Source: Candidatus Riflebacteria bacterium HGW-Riflebacteria-2
GTDB lineage: Bacteria; Muiribacteriota; Ozemobacteria; Ozemobacterales; Ozemobacteraceae
NCBI GenBank assembly: GCA_002839435.1
Contig: PGYA01000048.1
Location: forward strand, 1 to 36,078
DNA: 36,078 bases
Reading direction: 5' to 3'
A program made the translations under genes and the position numbers. Shown piece by piece: positions 8,055-16,431 of this stretch (its first letter is position 1; the number at the start of each line of letters is the position of its first letter). Under the pieces are notes generated by a model, which saw only the letters and a list, made by a program, of their open reading frames with translations, was not told the DNA's origin and made no database searches.

Positions 8055-9092
8055 ATGAAAAAAACTATATTGATAACTGGCGGTGCCGGATTCATTGGAA
8101 GTAATTTCGTTCGTTACATATATAATAATTTCCCAGAGTATAACATCATTGTTCTCGACGCTCTCACTTATGCTGGCAGCGTAGAGAATCTTCCAGTCAA
8201 TATAAATGAGAATCAGGACGAGAGACTGATATTCTGGTATGGCAATGTTAAAAACGGTGAACTCGTAGACACATTGATGTCAAACGCGAACATAGTTGTA
8301 CATTTTGCCGCAGAAACTCATGTTACTAGATCAATATATGATAATTTCATATTCTTCGAAACAGATGTTATCGGCACACAAACGGTTGCCAATGCAGCAC
8401 TGAAATACAGAGACCGCATTGAACGCTTCATTCACATTTCAACCTCAGAGGTCTATGGGACAGCTCTTCAGCCGCAAATGAATGAAGATCACCCTTTGAA
8501 TCCAATGAGTCCTTATGCTTCAGCGAAAGCCGGAGCAGATAGACTCGTATACTCTTACTGGGCTACTTACGATCTTCCTGTAACCATAATTCGACCATTC
8601 AATAATTTTGGCCCCTATCAGCACCTTGAGAAGGCAATACCCAGATTCATAACCAGTTGTATATTGAACGAGCCAATACGCCTGCATGGAGACGGCAGCG
8701 CTGCAAGAGATTTTGTTTTCGTCAGAGATGTTTGCAAAGCCATAAAAACGGTTATAGATGCTAAGCCAGAACTGGTTAACGGAGAGGCTTTCAATGTCGC
8801 CTCCAGTGTTGACCGATCGATGGAGTCTATTGCCAAAGACATTGTAAAAAGAATGGGAAAATCCGAGTCTTTGATAACTTATGTTGGAGACAGACCAGGT
8901 CAGGTCTTCAGACATACTGGCGATATTACAAAAATATCGAAGACACTGAACTGGAAGCCGGAAACGACCTGGGAAAAAGGCCTTGAAGAAACCATAGAAT
9001 GGTATAAAAACAACGAAAAATGGTGGAACAAGCAGTTATGGATGAGGGCCCTGCCAATAATCACCAAAAGCGGCAAAAGAGAATTGCACTAA
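8055..9092 (+). CDS. NAD-dependent nucleotide-sugar 4,6-dehydratase (extended SDR)
   Basis: The 345-residue extended SDR has the NAD-binding GGAGFIG motif at residues 9-15, a catalytic Tyr-Lys pair as Y154-A-S-A-K158, and the triad T130-S131-E132 in ISTSEVYG. The overall layout is close to RmlB (dTDP-glucose 4,6-dehydratase). However, RmlB has Thr-Asp-Glu at the triad, while Thr-Ser-Glu is what GDP-mannose dehydratase and several other 4,6-dehydratases use. The nucleotide-sugar substrate is therefore uncertain; UDP-GlcNAc in a legionaminic-type pathway is an alternative to dTDP-glucose. The product, a 4-keto-6-deoxy sugar, would suit the DegT aminotransferase encoded convergently. It is the last gene of the plus-strand operon. 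Confidence 0.85.
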   Translation: MKKTILITGGAGFIGSNFVRYIYNNFPEYNIIVLDALTYAGSVENLPVNINENQDERLIFWYGNVKNGELVDTLMSNANIVVHFAAETHVTRSIYDNFIFFETDVIGTQTVANAALKYRDRIERFIHISTSEVYGTALQPQMNEDHPLNPMSPYASAKAGADRLVYSYWATYDLPVTIIRPFNNFGPYQHLEKAIPRFITSCILNEPIRLHGDGSAARDFVFVRDVCKAIKTVIDAKPELVNGEAFNVASSVDRSMESIAKDIVKRMGKSESLITYVGDRPGQVFRHTGDITKISKTLNWKPETTWEKGLEETIEWYKNNEKWWNKQLWMRALPIITKSGKRELH

Positions 9093-9121
9093 TAAAACAA
9101 CTTGGCTCTCAAGGAATCAAG

Positions 9122-10309
9122 TTATTTGAAACAATTCCTGAAAACTGTAGAGAACTGTAATTCGCTGCAGTTTTGTTTTATCCATTGCCAGGAAGCAAAC
9201 TGCATCTCAGCAAGCTTGTCAGGACTTTTTGCAAGTTCAAGCATTCTGTTTGCAATTACTCCCGGGCTCATGCTGTTTATTAACGGCGGGAGGGTATTAT
9301 AAAAAGGTATTTCAGGCTTATCATTCCCTATAAAAGTAACACATACGCTCGCATTCGCCATTGGCTCCAAGGCCGAAAAAGCCAGCACTGGGGTTCCGAA
9401 CTGTCCAAAACAAAGCGTGGACCCAAGATAGAAATCGTTCAACTCATCTCTGGGCACTTGAGGAAGCCAGACAATTCTATTTTCTATTTCTAGCTGTTTG
9501 GCTAGAATTTTGCTTGCGTAAACATCTGGTCCCTTCTCAATCAGAACAAGCGTTGATTCATCATCATCTGACAGCTTCAGATAACAGGCAAAAGATCGCA
9601 ACATAACATCGTTGCCCTTATTGTCTGACAAGTTGTGATTCACACCAGCCCAGAAATGCCTGGTGGAAGAAAAAAAGTAGTTCCCAATCCCCAATTTTCT
9701 GCAAATTTTATCTTTGCATTCCATTCGTCTATTTTTAAGAGACTCAAACTCTTCAACTTCAAAAAAGTGTGGAAAAAAGAATAAGCTTCCATTGTAACCA
9801 AGTTCTTTAAGCGCCTTGATCTGGTATGGAGCTATCATAACAGAGTCAGAAGCAATGATTGATTTCCTGGCCTGTGGTTTAACAAAGAGCATAGAATATG
9901 GAAATTTCAACAGTTTTTTCCATAAAGGGTAAGCTGCTGGCCAGACCGGGCGGAAACACTGCTGGTCGAGATCTGCTCCAAAGCTCCAGTAGATGTAATT
10001 AATCCCGGCATTTTTCAGCAAATACGATTTGAAGCCTGTTGCAAAAGAATGTGAAATATTGAATTCCCTTTTTATCGCTCTAAGTTTTCGAACAAGTTTC
10101 GCATCGGAAAAACGACAACCTGCCAGCAGGTTTGTTAAGTTCCATGAAGACTGACGGTCATTGCCATAGTGAAATGAGGCTGAATCATGTCCACTTGCTC
10201 CAAAATTGACAGACAGATAATATGTATTTATTCCGTTACGGTTTAAAATCTCAGCCATTTTATAAGGCAGGCCACCGACTTCGAACGAGCAGAAAATCAG
10301 ATAACTCAT
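9122..10309 (-). CDS. Glycosyltransferase, GT-B fold (GT4-like)
   Basis: The 395-residue product starts at the ATG at 10309, which overlaps the aminotransferase stop as ATGA; an in-frame ATG 30 nt upstream is less likely. The start MSYLIFCSFEVGGLPYKMAE fits the N-terminal Rossmann half of a GT-B enzyme. The C-terminal half has a run from NRIVWLPQVPRDELNDFY through SALEPMANASV, resembling the donor-binding E-x7-E region of GT4 enzymes in a degenerate form. Donor and acceptor are unknown. It is the promoter-distal gene of a flippase-aminotransferase-transferase set and ends convergently 29 nt from the dehydratase gene. Confidence 0.78.
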   Translation of the reverse strand: MSYLIFCSFEVGGLPYKMAEILNRNGINTYYLSVNFGASGHDSASFHYGNDRQSSWNLTNLLAGCRFSDAKLVRKLRAIKREFNISHSFATGFKSYLLKNAGINYIYWSFGADLDQQCFRPVWPAAYPLWKKLLKFPYSMLFVKPQARKSIIASDSVMIAPYQIKALKELGYNGSLFFFPHFFEVEEFESLKNRRMECKDKICRKLGIGNYFFSSTRHFWAGVNHNLSDNKGNDVMLRSFACYLKLSDDDESTLVLIEKGPDVYASKILAKQLEIENRIVWLPQVPRDELNDFYLGSTLCFGQFGTPVLAFSALEPMANASVCVTFIGNDKPEIPFYNTLPPLINSMSPGVIANRMLELAKSPDKLAEMQFASWQWIKQNCSELQFSTVFRNCFK

Positions 10310-11445
10310 CGGGCAAGAATCTTTTTGAGTGTGCTGCACACGAAACGAACCTTTTCTTCAGTCAGTTTCGGGTATAATGGAAGTGTAATTGTACGCCGGC
10401 CTATCCTGTCAGCAACGGGAAAGTCTTCTGGCCGGAAACCGAATGTCTCTTTAAAAAAACTTAGATTATGAACAGCACGGTAATTGACTGCACAACCTAT
10501 TCCCTCTTCCTGTAGTCTTGTCAGGACTTCATCGCGACTGAAGTCTTCAGGAACAAGTACGGTAAAAAGGTGATGTCCACTTACCTCGCCTGGCTCTGGC
10601 GGCTCAATAAAATCCAGCCCTTCAATATCGCTTAACAGTTCTCTATACAAATGTTCCAGATTTTCGCGCTGTTTATGAAAACTGGGAACCTTTGCAAGTT
10701 GCCCCAAAAGCAGTGCGGCATGAATATCATCCATATTGTATTTCCAACCCATCATTTCCATATCCCAGTGCTCATATTTTTTGGAATAACGTGATGCTGC
10801 ATTCTTGGATATGCCATGATGCCGGGCCGAACGATACCATGCTGCGTCTTCAGAAGACCTCGTTACTAACGCTCCCCCCTCGCCACAGGTAATATTTTTT
10901 GTTGCATAAAAGGAAAAACAGGCCGCGTGACTAAGCTGGCCAGGTCTGATTTCGTCTCTGATCCCTTCGATGCAATGAGCTGCATCCTCGATAAATATAA
11001 GGTCATGTTTTTGCGCAAGAGCTGAAAAGCCTTTGACATCAACCATTCTTCCGTAAAGATGGACAGGCACTATAGCCCGAGTTTTTTCAGAAATATGTTT
11101 TTCAACAGCTTCAGGAGTTAACAATCCACTGTTTGGGCAAACATCTACGAACACTGGAGTTGCCCCTACCTCCAAAATAGCAGTAGCTGTCGCAACAAAG
11201 GTCATTGGCGTCGTAATGACCTCGTCACCAGGCCCAATACCATATCGCATCAGAGCAAGGTGTAAGGCACCAGTACAGCTGGTTACGGCAACGGCTTCCT
11301 GAATGTTTAAAAGTTTGGCAAAACCGCTTTCAAATTCCTTTACCCTTGATCCAGTTGTCAGAAATACCGAACGCAGGACTTCGCAGGCTGCTGAAATATC
11401 ATTTTCATCCAGATTATGTAAAAAAAACTCTACTTTTCTGCTCAT
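10306..11445 (-). CDS. DegT/DnrJ/EryC1/StrS family sugar aminotransferase
   Basis: The 379-residue PLP enzyme belongs to the DegT/DnrJ/EryC1/StrS family. The PLP-binding lysine is K183 in FYATKNITCGEGG, and D154 in FIEDAAHC would contact the pyridine nitrogen. Length and order match sugar aminotransferases. It would convert a keto sugar nucleotide into an amino sugar, consistent with the 4,6-dehydratase at 8055-9092 and the GNAT enzyme at 5765. It overlaps both neighbours by the four bases ATGA and has a good ribosome-binding site (GAGGG) inside the flippase gene, so the three genes are translationally coupled. Confidence 0.93.
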   Translation of the reverse strand: MSRKVEFFLHNLDENDISAACEVLRSVFLTTGSRVKEFESGFAKLLNIQEAVAVTSCTGALHLALMRYGIGPGDEVITTPMTFVATATAILEVGATPVFVDVCPNSGLLTPEAVEKHISEKTRAIVPVHLYGRMVDVKGFSALAQKHDLIFIEDAAHCIEGIRDEIRPGQLSHAACFSFYATKNITCGEGGALVTRSSEDAAWYRSARHHGISKNAASRYSKKYEHWDMEMMGWKYNMDDIHAALLLGQLAKVPSFHKQRENLEHLYRELLSDIEGLDFIEPPEPGEVSGHHLFTVLVPEDFSRDEVLTRLQEEGIGCAVNYRAVHNLSFFKETFGFRPEDFPVADRIGRRTITLPLYPKLTEEKVRFVCSTLKKILAR

Positions 11446-12743
11446 TTTTTTCCCTCAGATAAACGTGTTTTAAGCCATCTGATCTCTTCCGAAAAATCGG
11501 GATTAAACATTCGTAAAGGATTTCGTCGCGACAGATAGAATAGAAAAACTAATACCATTACAAAACCGATAAAACAAGTCAAAGAAGTAGCGATAGCTGC
11601 TCCCAAAACCCGATAACGTGGAACCAGGAACAAATTGAGTAGCATGCTCACTATCCCTAGCGCTATTGCAGAAAGCGAAGCAAGTAAAAAAGCTCCCTTC
11701 TTTACATAAAATGGAGCTACCATGGAGGACAATGGTAAAATCCACACTGCCACCATCAATATCTGAAAAGCACTTGCCGCTGACTGAAACTGCTCGCCGC
11801 CGTAGATCATCAAGACAGGTTTAGCCATAATAATTGCCAGAATTACCGCTACACCCCAGCCATAAAAAGTTAGTCGCAAAGTTTTAATTGTAACTTCATA
11901 ATCGTCTGAAGAATGAATTACTCTGGGATAAAGAGCTGCCTGAAGAGTCATCGGAAGAAACAGGATCGAAAATGCCAGATTCAATGCTACTGCAAAAATA
12001 CCTGCATCATGCTCTCCACAGTAATGAAATACAATCAGCTGATTTATTCTTGTGTAGACAAAGCCGGCAACAGTTGCAACGTGCTGCTTCAGCCCATCTC
12101 TGATAAGTCCCCATGCCAGACTTTTCGAAAAAAGTTCCTTGCGATTGACAAAGCCTGATTTAAGACACCCCCCCAAAACCATAACAACTGCTACCATTTG
12201 AGAAATAAGCATGTAAATCAACAAAAATACAAAATTAATGTGACCAAACATAAAGGCAAGTCCAACAATTAACAAGCCCGTAATCGATTGAACAGTGACT
12301 ATAAAAGCTGAATACCTTATGTGACCTGCTGCCTGCAAAAAAACCATCAGGTCTGTTGACAGCATAGTAAAAAAGAGCAACAAAATAATATATTGCGAAT
12401 ACTGAATTACATTCGACGAAAATGTATCGGGCAAAGAGTTCACTGACAACCAAAATGCCATGCTGCCCAAGACAGCATAAAAAAGGCTTAAAGCGGTTAC
12501 AGTTACAAATTTGGATCCATCTGTAAAGTTATACTTATCCTTGTTGGAATAATGATAAATGGCTGTATTCATGCTCATGCAACACAACACGGCAAAAAAG
12601 CCGATCCAGGTTTGCATTTCAGCAAGAAAACCACGGCCATCAGGTCCAAGAGAACGATTTATTACCGCGTGAATAACAAAGGTAATTGCGACAAACGCAA
12701 ACTTACTGCCAAGCATCCAGGCGAAGTTAGCTTTCAGACTCAT
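11442..12743 (-). CDS. Polysaccharide flippase (Wzx-like, MOP superfamily)
   Basis: This 433-residue integral membrane protein has about twelve hydrophobic segments. The N-terminal helix and the FVIHAVINRSLGPDGRGFLAE-type opening (residues 18-38) are typical of oligosaccharide flippases in the MATE/MOP superfamily. It would move a lipid-linked repeat unit across the inner membrane. Its stop overlaps the aminotransferase start (ATGA). No Wzy polymerase, ligase or initiating phosphoglycosyl transferase is visible in the window, so assembly depends on genes elsewhere. The gene is A+T-rich like the plus-strand operon opposite it. Confidence 0.88.
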   Translation of the reverse strand: MSLKANFAWMLGSKFAFVAITFVIHAVINRSLGPDGRGFLAEMQTWIGFFAVLCCMSMNTAIYHYSNKDKYNFTDGSKFVTVTALSLFYAVLGSMAFWLSVNSLPDTFSSNVIQYSQYIILLLFFTMLSTDLMVFLQAAGHIRYSAFIVTVQSITGLLIVGLAFMFGHINFVFLLIYMLISQMVAVVMVLGGCLKSGFVNRKELFSKSLAWGLIRDGLKQHVATVAGFVYTRINQLIVFHYCGEHDAGIFAVALNLAFSILFLPMTLQAALYPRVIHSSDDYEVTIKTLRLTFYGWGVAVILAIIMAKPVLMIYGGEQFQSAASAFQILMVAVWILPLSSMVAPFYVKKGAFLLASLSAIALGIVSMLLNLFLVPRYRVLGAAIATSLTCFIGFVMVLVFLFYLSRRNPLRMFNPDFSEEIRWLKTRLSEGKK

Positions 12744-12771
12744 TGCCTGCTTACCAGCACAATTTCAATTT

Positions 12772-12789
12772 CTCTAAAGATTATTAGAG
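12772..12789. repeat. Small hairpin upstream of the flippase gene
   Basis: CTCTAA at 12772-12777 and TTAGAG at 12784-12789 form a 6-bp stem with a 6-nt loop, in the 112-nt gap between the upstream radical SAM gene and the flippase. It may lie in the flippase leader. No convincing -35/-10 pair was found, so the flippase set may be read through from the carbamoyltransferase. Confidence 0.3.
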
Positions 12790-12855
12790 CTGCAATGCTT
12801 TCCAATAATAGACTTCTTCTTAATCTGGATGCGGATTTTGATTTGTCCGAAAAGG

Positions 12856-13812
12856 TCATATCTGCAGGTCGTCTTCGTTCTGGCTGACGTTGAACGCAGC
12901 AAAAGCTGGTGAATAGAGAAGCTGTTTCATTTTTTTGACGGTGGGCTGCAGGTCATGGCCTTCGTCGTTCCAACCTACGAAGATACGGCTTTCCGGGCTC
13001 TGCTGTTTGATCATTCTGATGATCATGAAAAGCGACCTGATCGCGTGTTCCATCATGGCGCGCGGATGATCGGGGAAAAACTTCGTTCCCTTGATACTGG
13101 GGTAATAAGGATGGAAGTTGAAATCTACCAGCACACCATGTTTCTTCATCATTTGGATGCCGTATTCAATTGTGGCGACAGCTTCGATTATCGCTTCGTT
13201 ACCGGTTATGCCGGGCGGCTGAAACAATACGTTCATTTCGACCGCAGTTCGCCCATTGTGGCCAGACAAAGCAACAAACACAGCGTCAACCTCTTCTCGA
13301 GTAATTGATTTTTTAAGATGCCCGATACGGACTTCTTCGCTCTGCGATTCAAAACCCAGAGTTATCGACATCGACTGGTCTGGACGCAAAGCAGCTATCA
13401 TATCGTTGACCCGCTCAGCCGTGACAAACTGTTCGCGCGAATCGAAACTGATTCTCTTAACCGACGCAAGGCTTGCGGCAAACTCGAGAATACGATGACG
13501 GGTTTCTTTGGAAAGCTCGCTGTCATTGAGAGTCGAGCCATAATTGTAAATGACAAGATGACAAATTTCGGGCAGAACATTCTTGAAATGCTCTTTTATA
13601 AAAGCCAGGCGGCCGCGGTTCATTTCTGGGGTAAACGAAACACCTTCACCGGCTCCAAGATCGCAATGAATGCATTGCACATTATAGAACGGGCAGCGTC
13701 CGGTCGGGCTTTCGTTGCCAAAAACCAGCGCGAGTCGCAGACCGCGTGGAGAAGCTACCGGATCAAAAAGCGAACCTTCAGGAGGACGGCTGAAATCAAT
13801 AGATTCTGACAT
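12856..13812 (-). CDS. Atypical radical SAM protein coupled to a carbamoyltransferase
   Basis: The 318-residue protein has a cysteine motif with unusual spacing, C40-x6-C47-x2-C50 (CPFYNVQCIHC), in place of CxxxCxxC. It is followed by DLGAGEG and, later, by LVIYNYGSTLND, SFDSREQFV and ITLGFESQSE, which fit the strands of a radical SAM barrel of the Elp3/RaSEA-like type. There is no SPASM tail. The ATG lies 2 nt after the carbamoyltransferase stop, with AAAGG inside that gene, so the two are coupled. Function is unknown. The aromatic aspect of the motif and the late FNFHPYYPS and VGWNDEG segments do not identify a substrate. Assignment to the superfamily is reasonably secure; the reaction is not. 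Confidence 0.75.
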   Translation of the reverse strand: MSESIDFSRPPEGSLFDPVASPRGLRLALVFGNESPTGRCPFYNVQCIHCDLGAGEGVSFTPEMNRGRLAFIKEHFKNVLPEICHLVIYNYGSTLNDSELSKETRHRILEFAASLASVKRISFDSREQFVTAERVNDMIAALRPDQSMSITLGFESQSEEVRIGHLKKSITREEVDAVFVALSGHNGRTAVEMNVLFQPPGITGNEAIIEAVATIEYGIQMMKKHGVLVDFNFHPYYPSIKGTKFFPDHPRAMMEHAIRSLFMIIRMIKQQSPESRIFVGWNDEGHDLQPTVKKMKQLLYSPAFAAFNVSQNEDDLQI

Positions 13813-13814
13813 GC

Positions 13815-15515
13815 TCAGGCCTTTACTATCATATAGTTTCCGAGGAACAGTGCATCGATACCTGTTCTGGAGAATGTTGAAAGTGCGTCTGACGGAGACA
13901 TGACGATTGGCTCACTGTCATTGAAAGAAGTATTGAGAACCATCGGCACCTTTGACAACCTGGCAAATTCAGATATAAGCCGGTGGTAAAGAGGATTAAC
14001 CTTACGATCAACAGTCTGGATACGGCTGGTTTTGTCAACATGCACTACAGCTGGGATAAGTTCGGCTTTACCGGGCCTGGCCGGGTAAGCGTAAAGCATG
14101 AAATCACTCGACAAAGACTTAATATCGGGCATATCAAACCATTCGTCGGCAGCTTCGGCAAGAACGCTTGGCGCAAATGGGCGGAAGTCTTCGCGATGCT
14201 TGATCTTGCGGTTAAGAATGTCGCGCATATCTCTACGGCGAGGGTCGGCAAGCAAAGAGCGATTGCCCAGTGCGCGCGGGCCTGTTTCCATACGGCCCTG
14301 AAACCAGCCGACAATATTGCCTTCGTTGATCAAGGCTGCGGCTCTTTCTGCCGGGTCACTGACCTTTTCTGCGACAAATGTGGTTTGCGCTATAGCTTCT
14401 TCAATATGAGAGTCTGAATATTCAGGGCCCCAGAGCGCGTGATTCATCACAAAGCTGCGCTGATTGCCGAGAGTCTCGCACCATACCTGCAATGCCGCGC
14501 CGATAGCCGAACCAGCATCATTAGCGGCCGGCTGTATATAAACTTCTTTAAAACCAGCTTTCTGCTGAATCATTGCATTGGCGACACAGTTCAGAGCGGT
14601 ACCACCTGAAAGGCACAGGTAATCTGCCGGCTCGACCTGGCGCATTCTACGGCAGAGTTCAAGCAGCACGTTCTCAGTAAACTGCTGCAGCGTGGCTGCG
14701 AGATTGCGATGCTCGTCGGTGATCTCGTCTTCTCGCCGTCGCGCCGGCCCGAAAAGTGCCTCGAGAGCAGACATGTCGGAGCTTCTGAAACGGGTTATAT
14801 CATTGCTGACCTTGAAAAGCGTTTCAGAATCAAGCTGTGCAACCTTTCGGAATTTTTCGGCGAACGCTTCAGGATTGCCATAGCTGCTCAAGCCCATGAG
14901 TTTGCAGGCATCGTGCTCGGTAAACCCGAGATACATGCAGAATTTTTCCCATAAAAAGCCGAGACTGTGCGGATATGGAACTGAAAAAATCTTTTCGAGA
15001 CGATTGTCGATACCGCGATAAACGCTGATCGAGTCAAATTCACCAATGCCGTCAACTACCATTACCAGCGCGCGGTTGAATGGTGAGCAGTAAAAAGCGC
15101 TGCCGGCGTGGGCGAGATGATGATCGACCCAGACCAGGCGATCGTGGCGGTAGCTGCCGACAATTTTTGCAATTTCATCGGGAACACGCTGCAGGTTCTG
15201 GTGATAAATCATTTCACCCTCGTGTGTTCCCCACTGGCCTGGCGTCAAGTGTGCATCGACTCCGATATTCTGCAGGCGGCCAGATTGGCTGAATGAGTAG
15301 GCAAAGCAATCAATATCGCTGACTTTCAGGCCAGCGAAGCTCAAACAGCTTTCGATGGCCCCTTCCGGCAGGACGTGCGGATTGTCTATCAGAGCGTGCT
15401 TTGCGTGCTTGAAGCGGTTGATCCGCTCTTCTTCGATAAAGCAGGAGAGGCGGCCATCGACAAGCAGAGCGGCAGAAGATTCGTGATAAGCGCTATTAAT
15501 GCCGAGTATGATCAT
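13815..15515 (-). CDS. NodU/TobZ/CmcH-type O-carbamoyltransferase
   Basis: The 566-residue protein begins MIILGINSAYHESSAALL and has HHLAHAGSAFY, both typical of the NodU/TobZ family. The N-terminal domain is ASKHA-like and makes carbamoyladenylate from carbamoyl phosphate and ATP; it contains LCLSGGTALNCVAN. The C-terminal segment GRMETGPRALGNRSLLADPR is the diagnostic signature. Full length for the family. It transfers a carbamoyl group to a hydroxyl on a sugar or natural product. It is the first gene of a minus-strand unit and immediately precedes an atypical radical SAM gene, which suggests both act on the same molecule, possibly the glycan made by the neighbouring genes. Confidence 0.93.
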   Translation of the reverse strand: MIILGINSAYHESSAALLVDGRLSCFIEEERINRFKHAKHALIDNPHVLPEGAIESCLSFAGLKVSDIDCFAYSFSQSGRLQNIGVDAHLTPGQWGTHEGEMIYHQNLQRVPDEIAKIVGSYRHDRLVWVDHHLAHAGSAFYCSPFNRALVMVVDGIGEFDSISVYRGIDNRLEKIFSVPYPHSLGFLWEKFCMYLGFTEHDACKLMGLSSYGNPEAFAEKFRKVAQLDSETLFKVSNDITRFRSSDMSALEALFGPARRREDEITDEHRNLAATLQQFTENVLLELCRRMRQVEPADYLCLSGGTALNCVANAMIQQKAGFKEVYIQPAANDAGSAIGAALQVWCETLGNQRSFVMNHALWGPEYSDSHIEEAIAQTTFVAEKVSDPAERAAALINEGNIVGWFQGRMETGPRALGNRSLLADPRRRDMRDILNRKIKHREDFRPFAPSVLAEAADEWFDMPDIKSLSSDFMLYAYPARPGKAELIPAVVHVDKTSRIQTVDRKVNPLYHRLISEFARLSKVPMVLNTSFNDSEPIVMSPSDALSTFSRTGIDALFLGNYMIVKA

Positions 15516-15537
15516 TCTGAGTTCCAGATCCTTATCT

Positions 15538-15566
15538 TTTAAACTGCCGACATTTTACAACGTCAA
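15538..15566 (-). promoter_or_regulatory. Putative promoter for the carbamoyltransferase gene
   Basis: On the minus strand TTGACG (15566-15561) and TTTAAA (15543-15538) are separated by 17 nt. Transcription would start near 15531, giving a leader of about 15 nt before the ATG at 15515. Confidence 0.5.
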
Positions 15567-15607
15567 GACTGATTTCTCCAGAAAAAAGCGCAGCAGACAC
15601 GAGCAAA

Positions 15608-15638
15608 TTGATCGTTATGGCTTGATTTGTGGTAGAAT
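15608..15638 (+). promoter_or_regulatory. Putative extended -10 promoter for truC, close to the start codon
   Basis: TGG followed by TAGAAT (15633-15638) forms an extended -10. A -35-like TTGATC lies at 15608-15613 with a long 19-nt spacer. The GTG start is only 6 nt beyond the -10, so the transcript would begin at or next to the start codon. Confidence 0.45.
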
Positions 15639-15644
15639 CGGCGG

Positions 15645-16379
15645 GTGATCAGCAGCGAGAACATTGTTTATCTCGACGACAGCCTGGTTGCGGTTAACAA
15701 ACCGGCCGGGCTGCTGGTTCATCCGAGTTTTCTCGACAATGCCGAAACGCAGTCGGCGATGAAGCAGGTGCGCGATCTGCTCGGGCGCTGGGTTTACCCG
15801 GTTCATCGCCTCGACAAGCCGACTTCAGGAATCCTGGTATTTGCACTGTCGAGCGAGATGGCGCGCCTGCTTACCGCGGCCTTTACCGAGCGCAACGTCA
15901 GCAAGGAATATCTGGCGGTCGTGCGTGGTTATACCAGTGAAGCCGAGACAATAGATTATCCGTTACGCGAAATATGGGACAAAATGACCGATCGTGAAAG
16001 CAGCAGAAACAAGCCAGCACAACCAGCCATAACCTCTTTCGAGCGCCTGGCGGTAGCTGAGTTGCCTTTCGCAGTGCGCCCCCACCCTTCCGCCCGTTAT
16101 TCGCTGCTGCGCGTCAAACCGCAGACCGGGCGAAATCGCCAGATTAGAAGGCATCTCAAGCATATTTTTCACCCGATCATCGGTGATCATAAACATGGTG
16201 ACAACGCCCACAACAGGATGTTTGCAGAGCATCTCGAATCGACACGCCTGCTTCTGCACGCCAGCACAATCAGCTTTGCGCACCCGGGAAACGGTCAGCA
16301 GATGAGTTTGCAGGCGCCGCTTCCGCAAGATTTTGCAGCGGTTTTGCAAAGAGTATTCGGCGCGGCAGATTTTTGCTGA
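15645..16379 (+). CDS. truC: tRNA pseudouridine synthase, RluA family, TruC type
   Basis: The 244-residue single-domain RluA-family synthase lacks an S4 domain. The catalytic motif H54-R-L-D57-K-P-T-S-G carries the nucleophilic Asp57. The opening LVAVNKPAGLLVHPS and the C-terminal RNRQIRRHLKH and HPIIGDHKHGD segments match TruC, which makes pseudouridine 65 in certain tRNAs. Length is close to the family's usual 240-260. The start codon is GTG at 15645 and lacks a normally spaced ribosome-binding site; the neighbouring -10 hexamer suggests a leaderless message. No ATG is available between this GTG and the conserved core. A related RluA subfamily target is possible. Confidence 0.82.
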   Translation: MISSENIVYLDDSLVAVNKPAGLLVHPSFLDNAETQSAMKQVRDLLGRWVYPVHRLDKPTSGILVFALSSEMARLLTAAFTERNVSKEYLAVVRGYTSEAETIDYPLREIWDKMTDRESSRNKPAQPAITSFERLAVAELPFAVRPHPSARYSLLRVKPQTGRNRQIRRHLKHIFHPIIGDHKHGDNAHNRMFAEHLESTRLLLHASTISFAHPGNGQQMSLQAPLPQDFAAVLQRVFGAADFC

Positions 16380-16405
16380 CGGACAGTTGCAATAGGCTAT
16401 ATAAT
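16376..16405 (+). promoter_or_regulatory. Putative promoter for the vault-like gene
   Basis: A perfect TATAAT lies at 16400-16405, with CTGACG at 16376-16381 as a plausible -35 at an 18-nt spacer. It overlaps the truC stop. A ribosome-binding site GAGGTGG at 16421-16427 precedes the ATG at 16432, so this gene has a normal leader. Confidence 0.5.
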
Positions 16406-16431
16406 CTAAAAAAACTGCATGAGGTGGTTAT

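Noticed and set aside
9099..9123. AACTTG...CAAGTT hairpin as bidirectional terminator between converging genes
   Set aside because: The stem is only 6 bp, overlaps the glycosyltransferase stop codon and has no T-run on either side.
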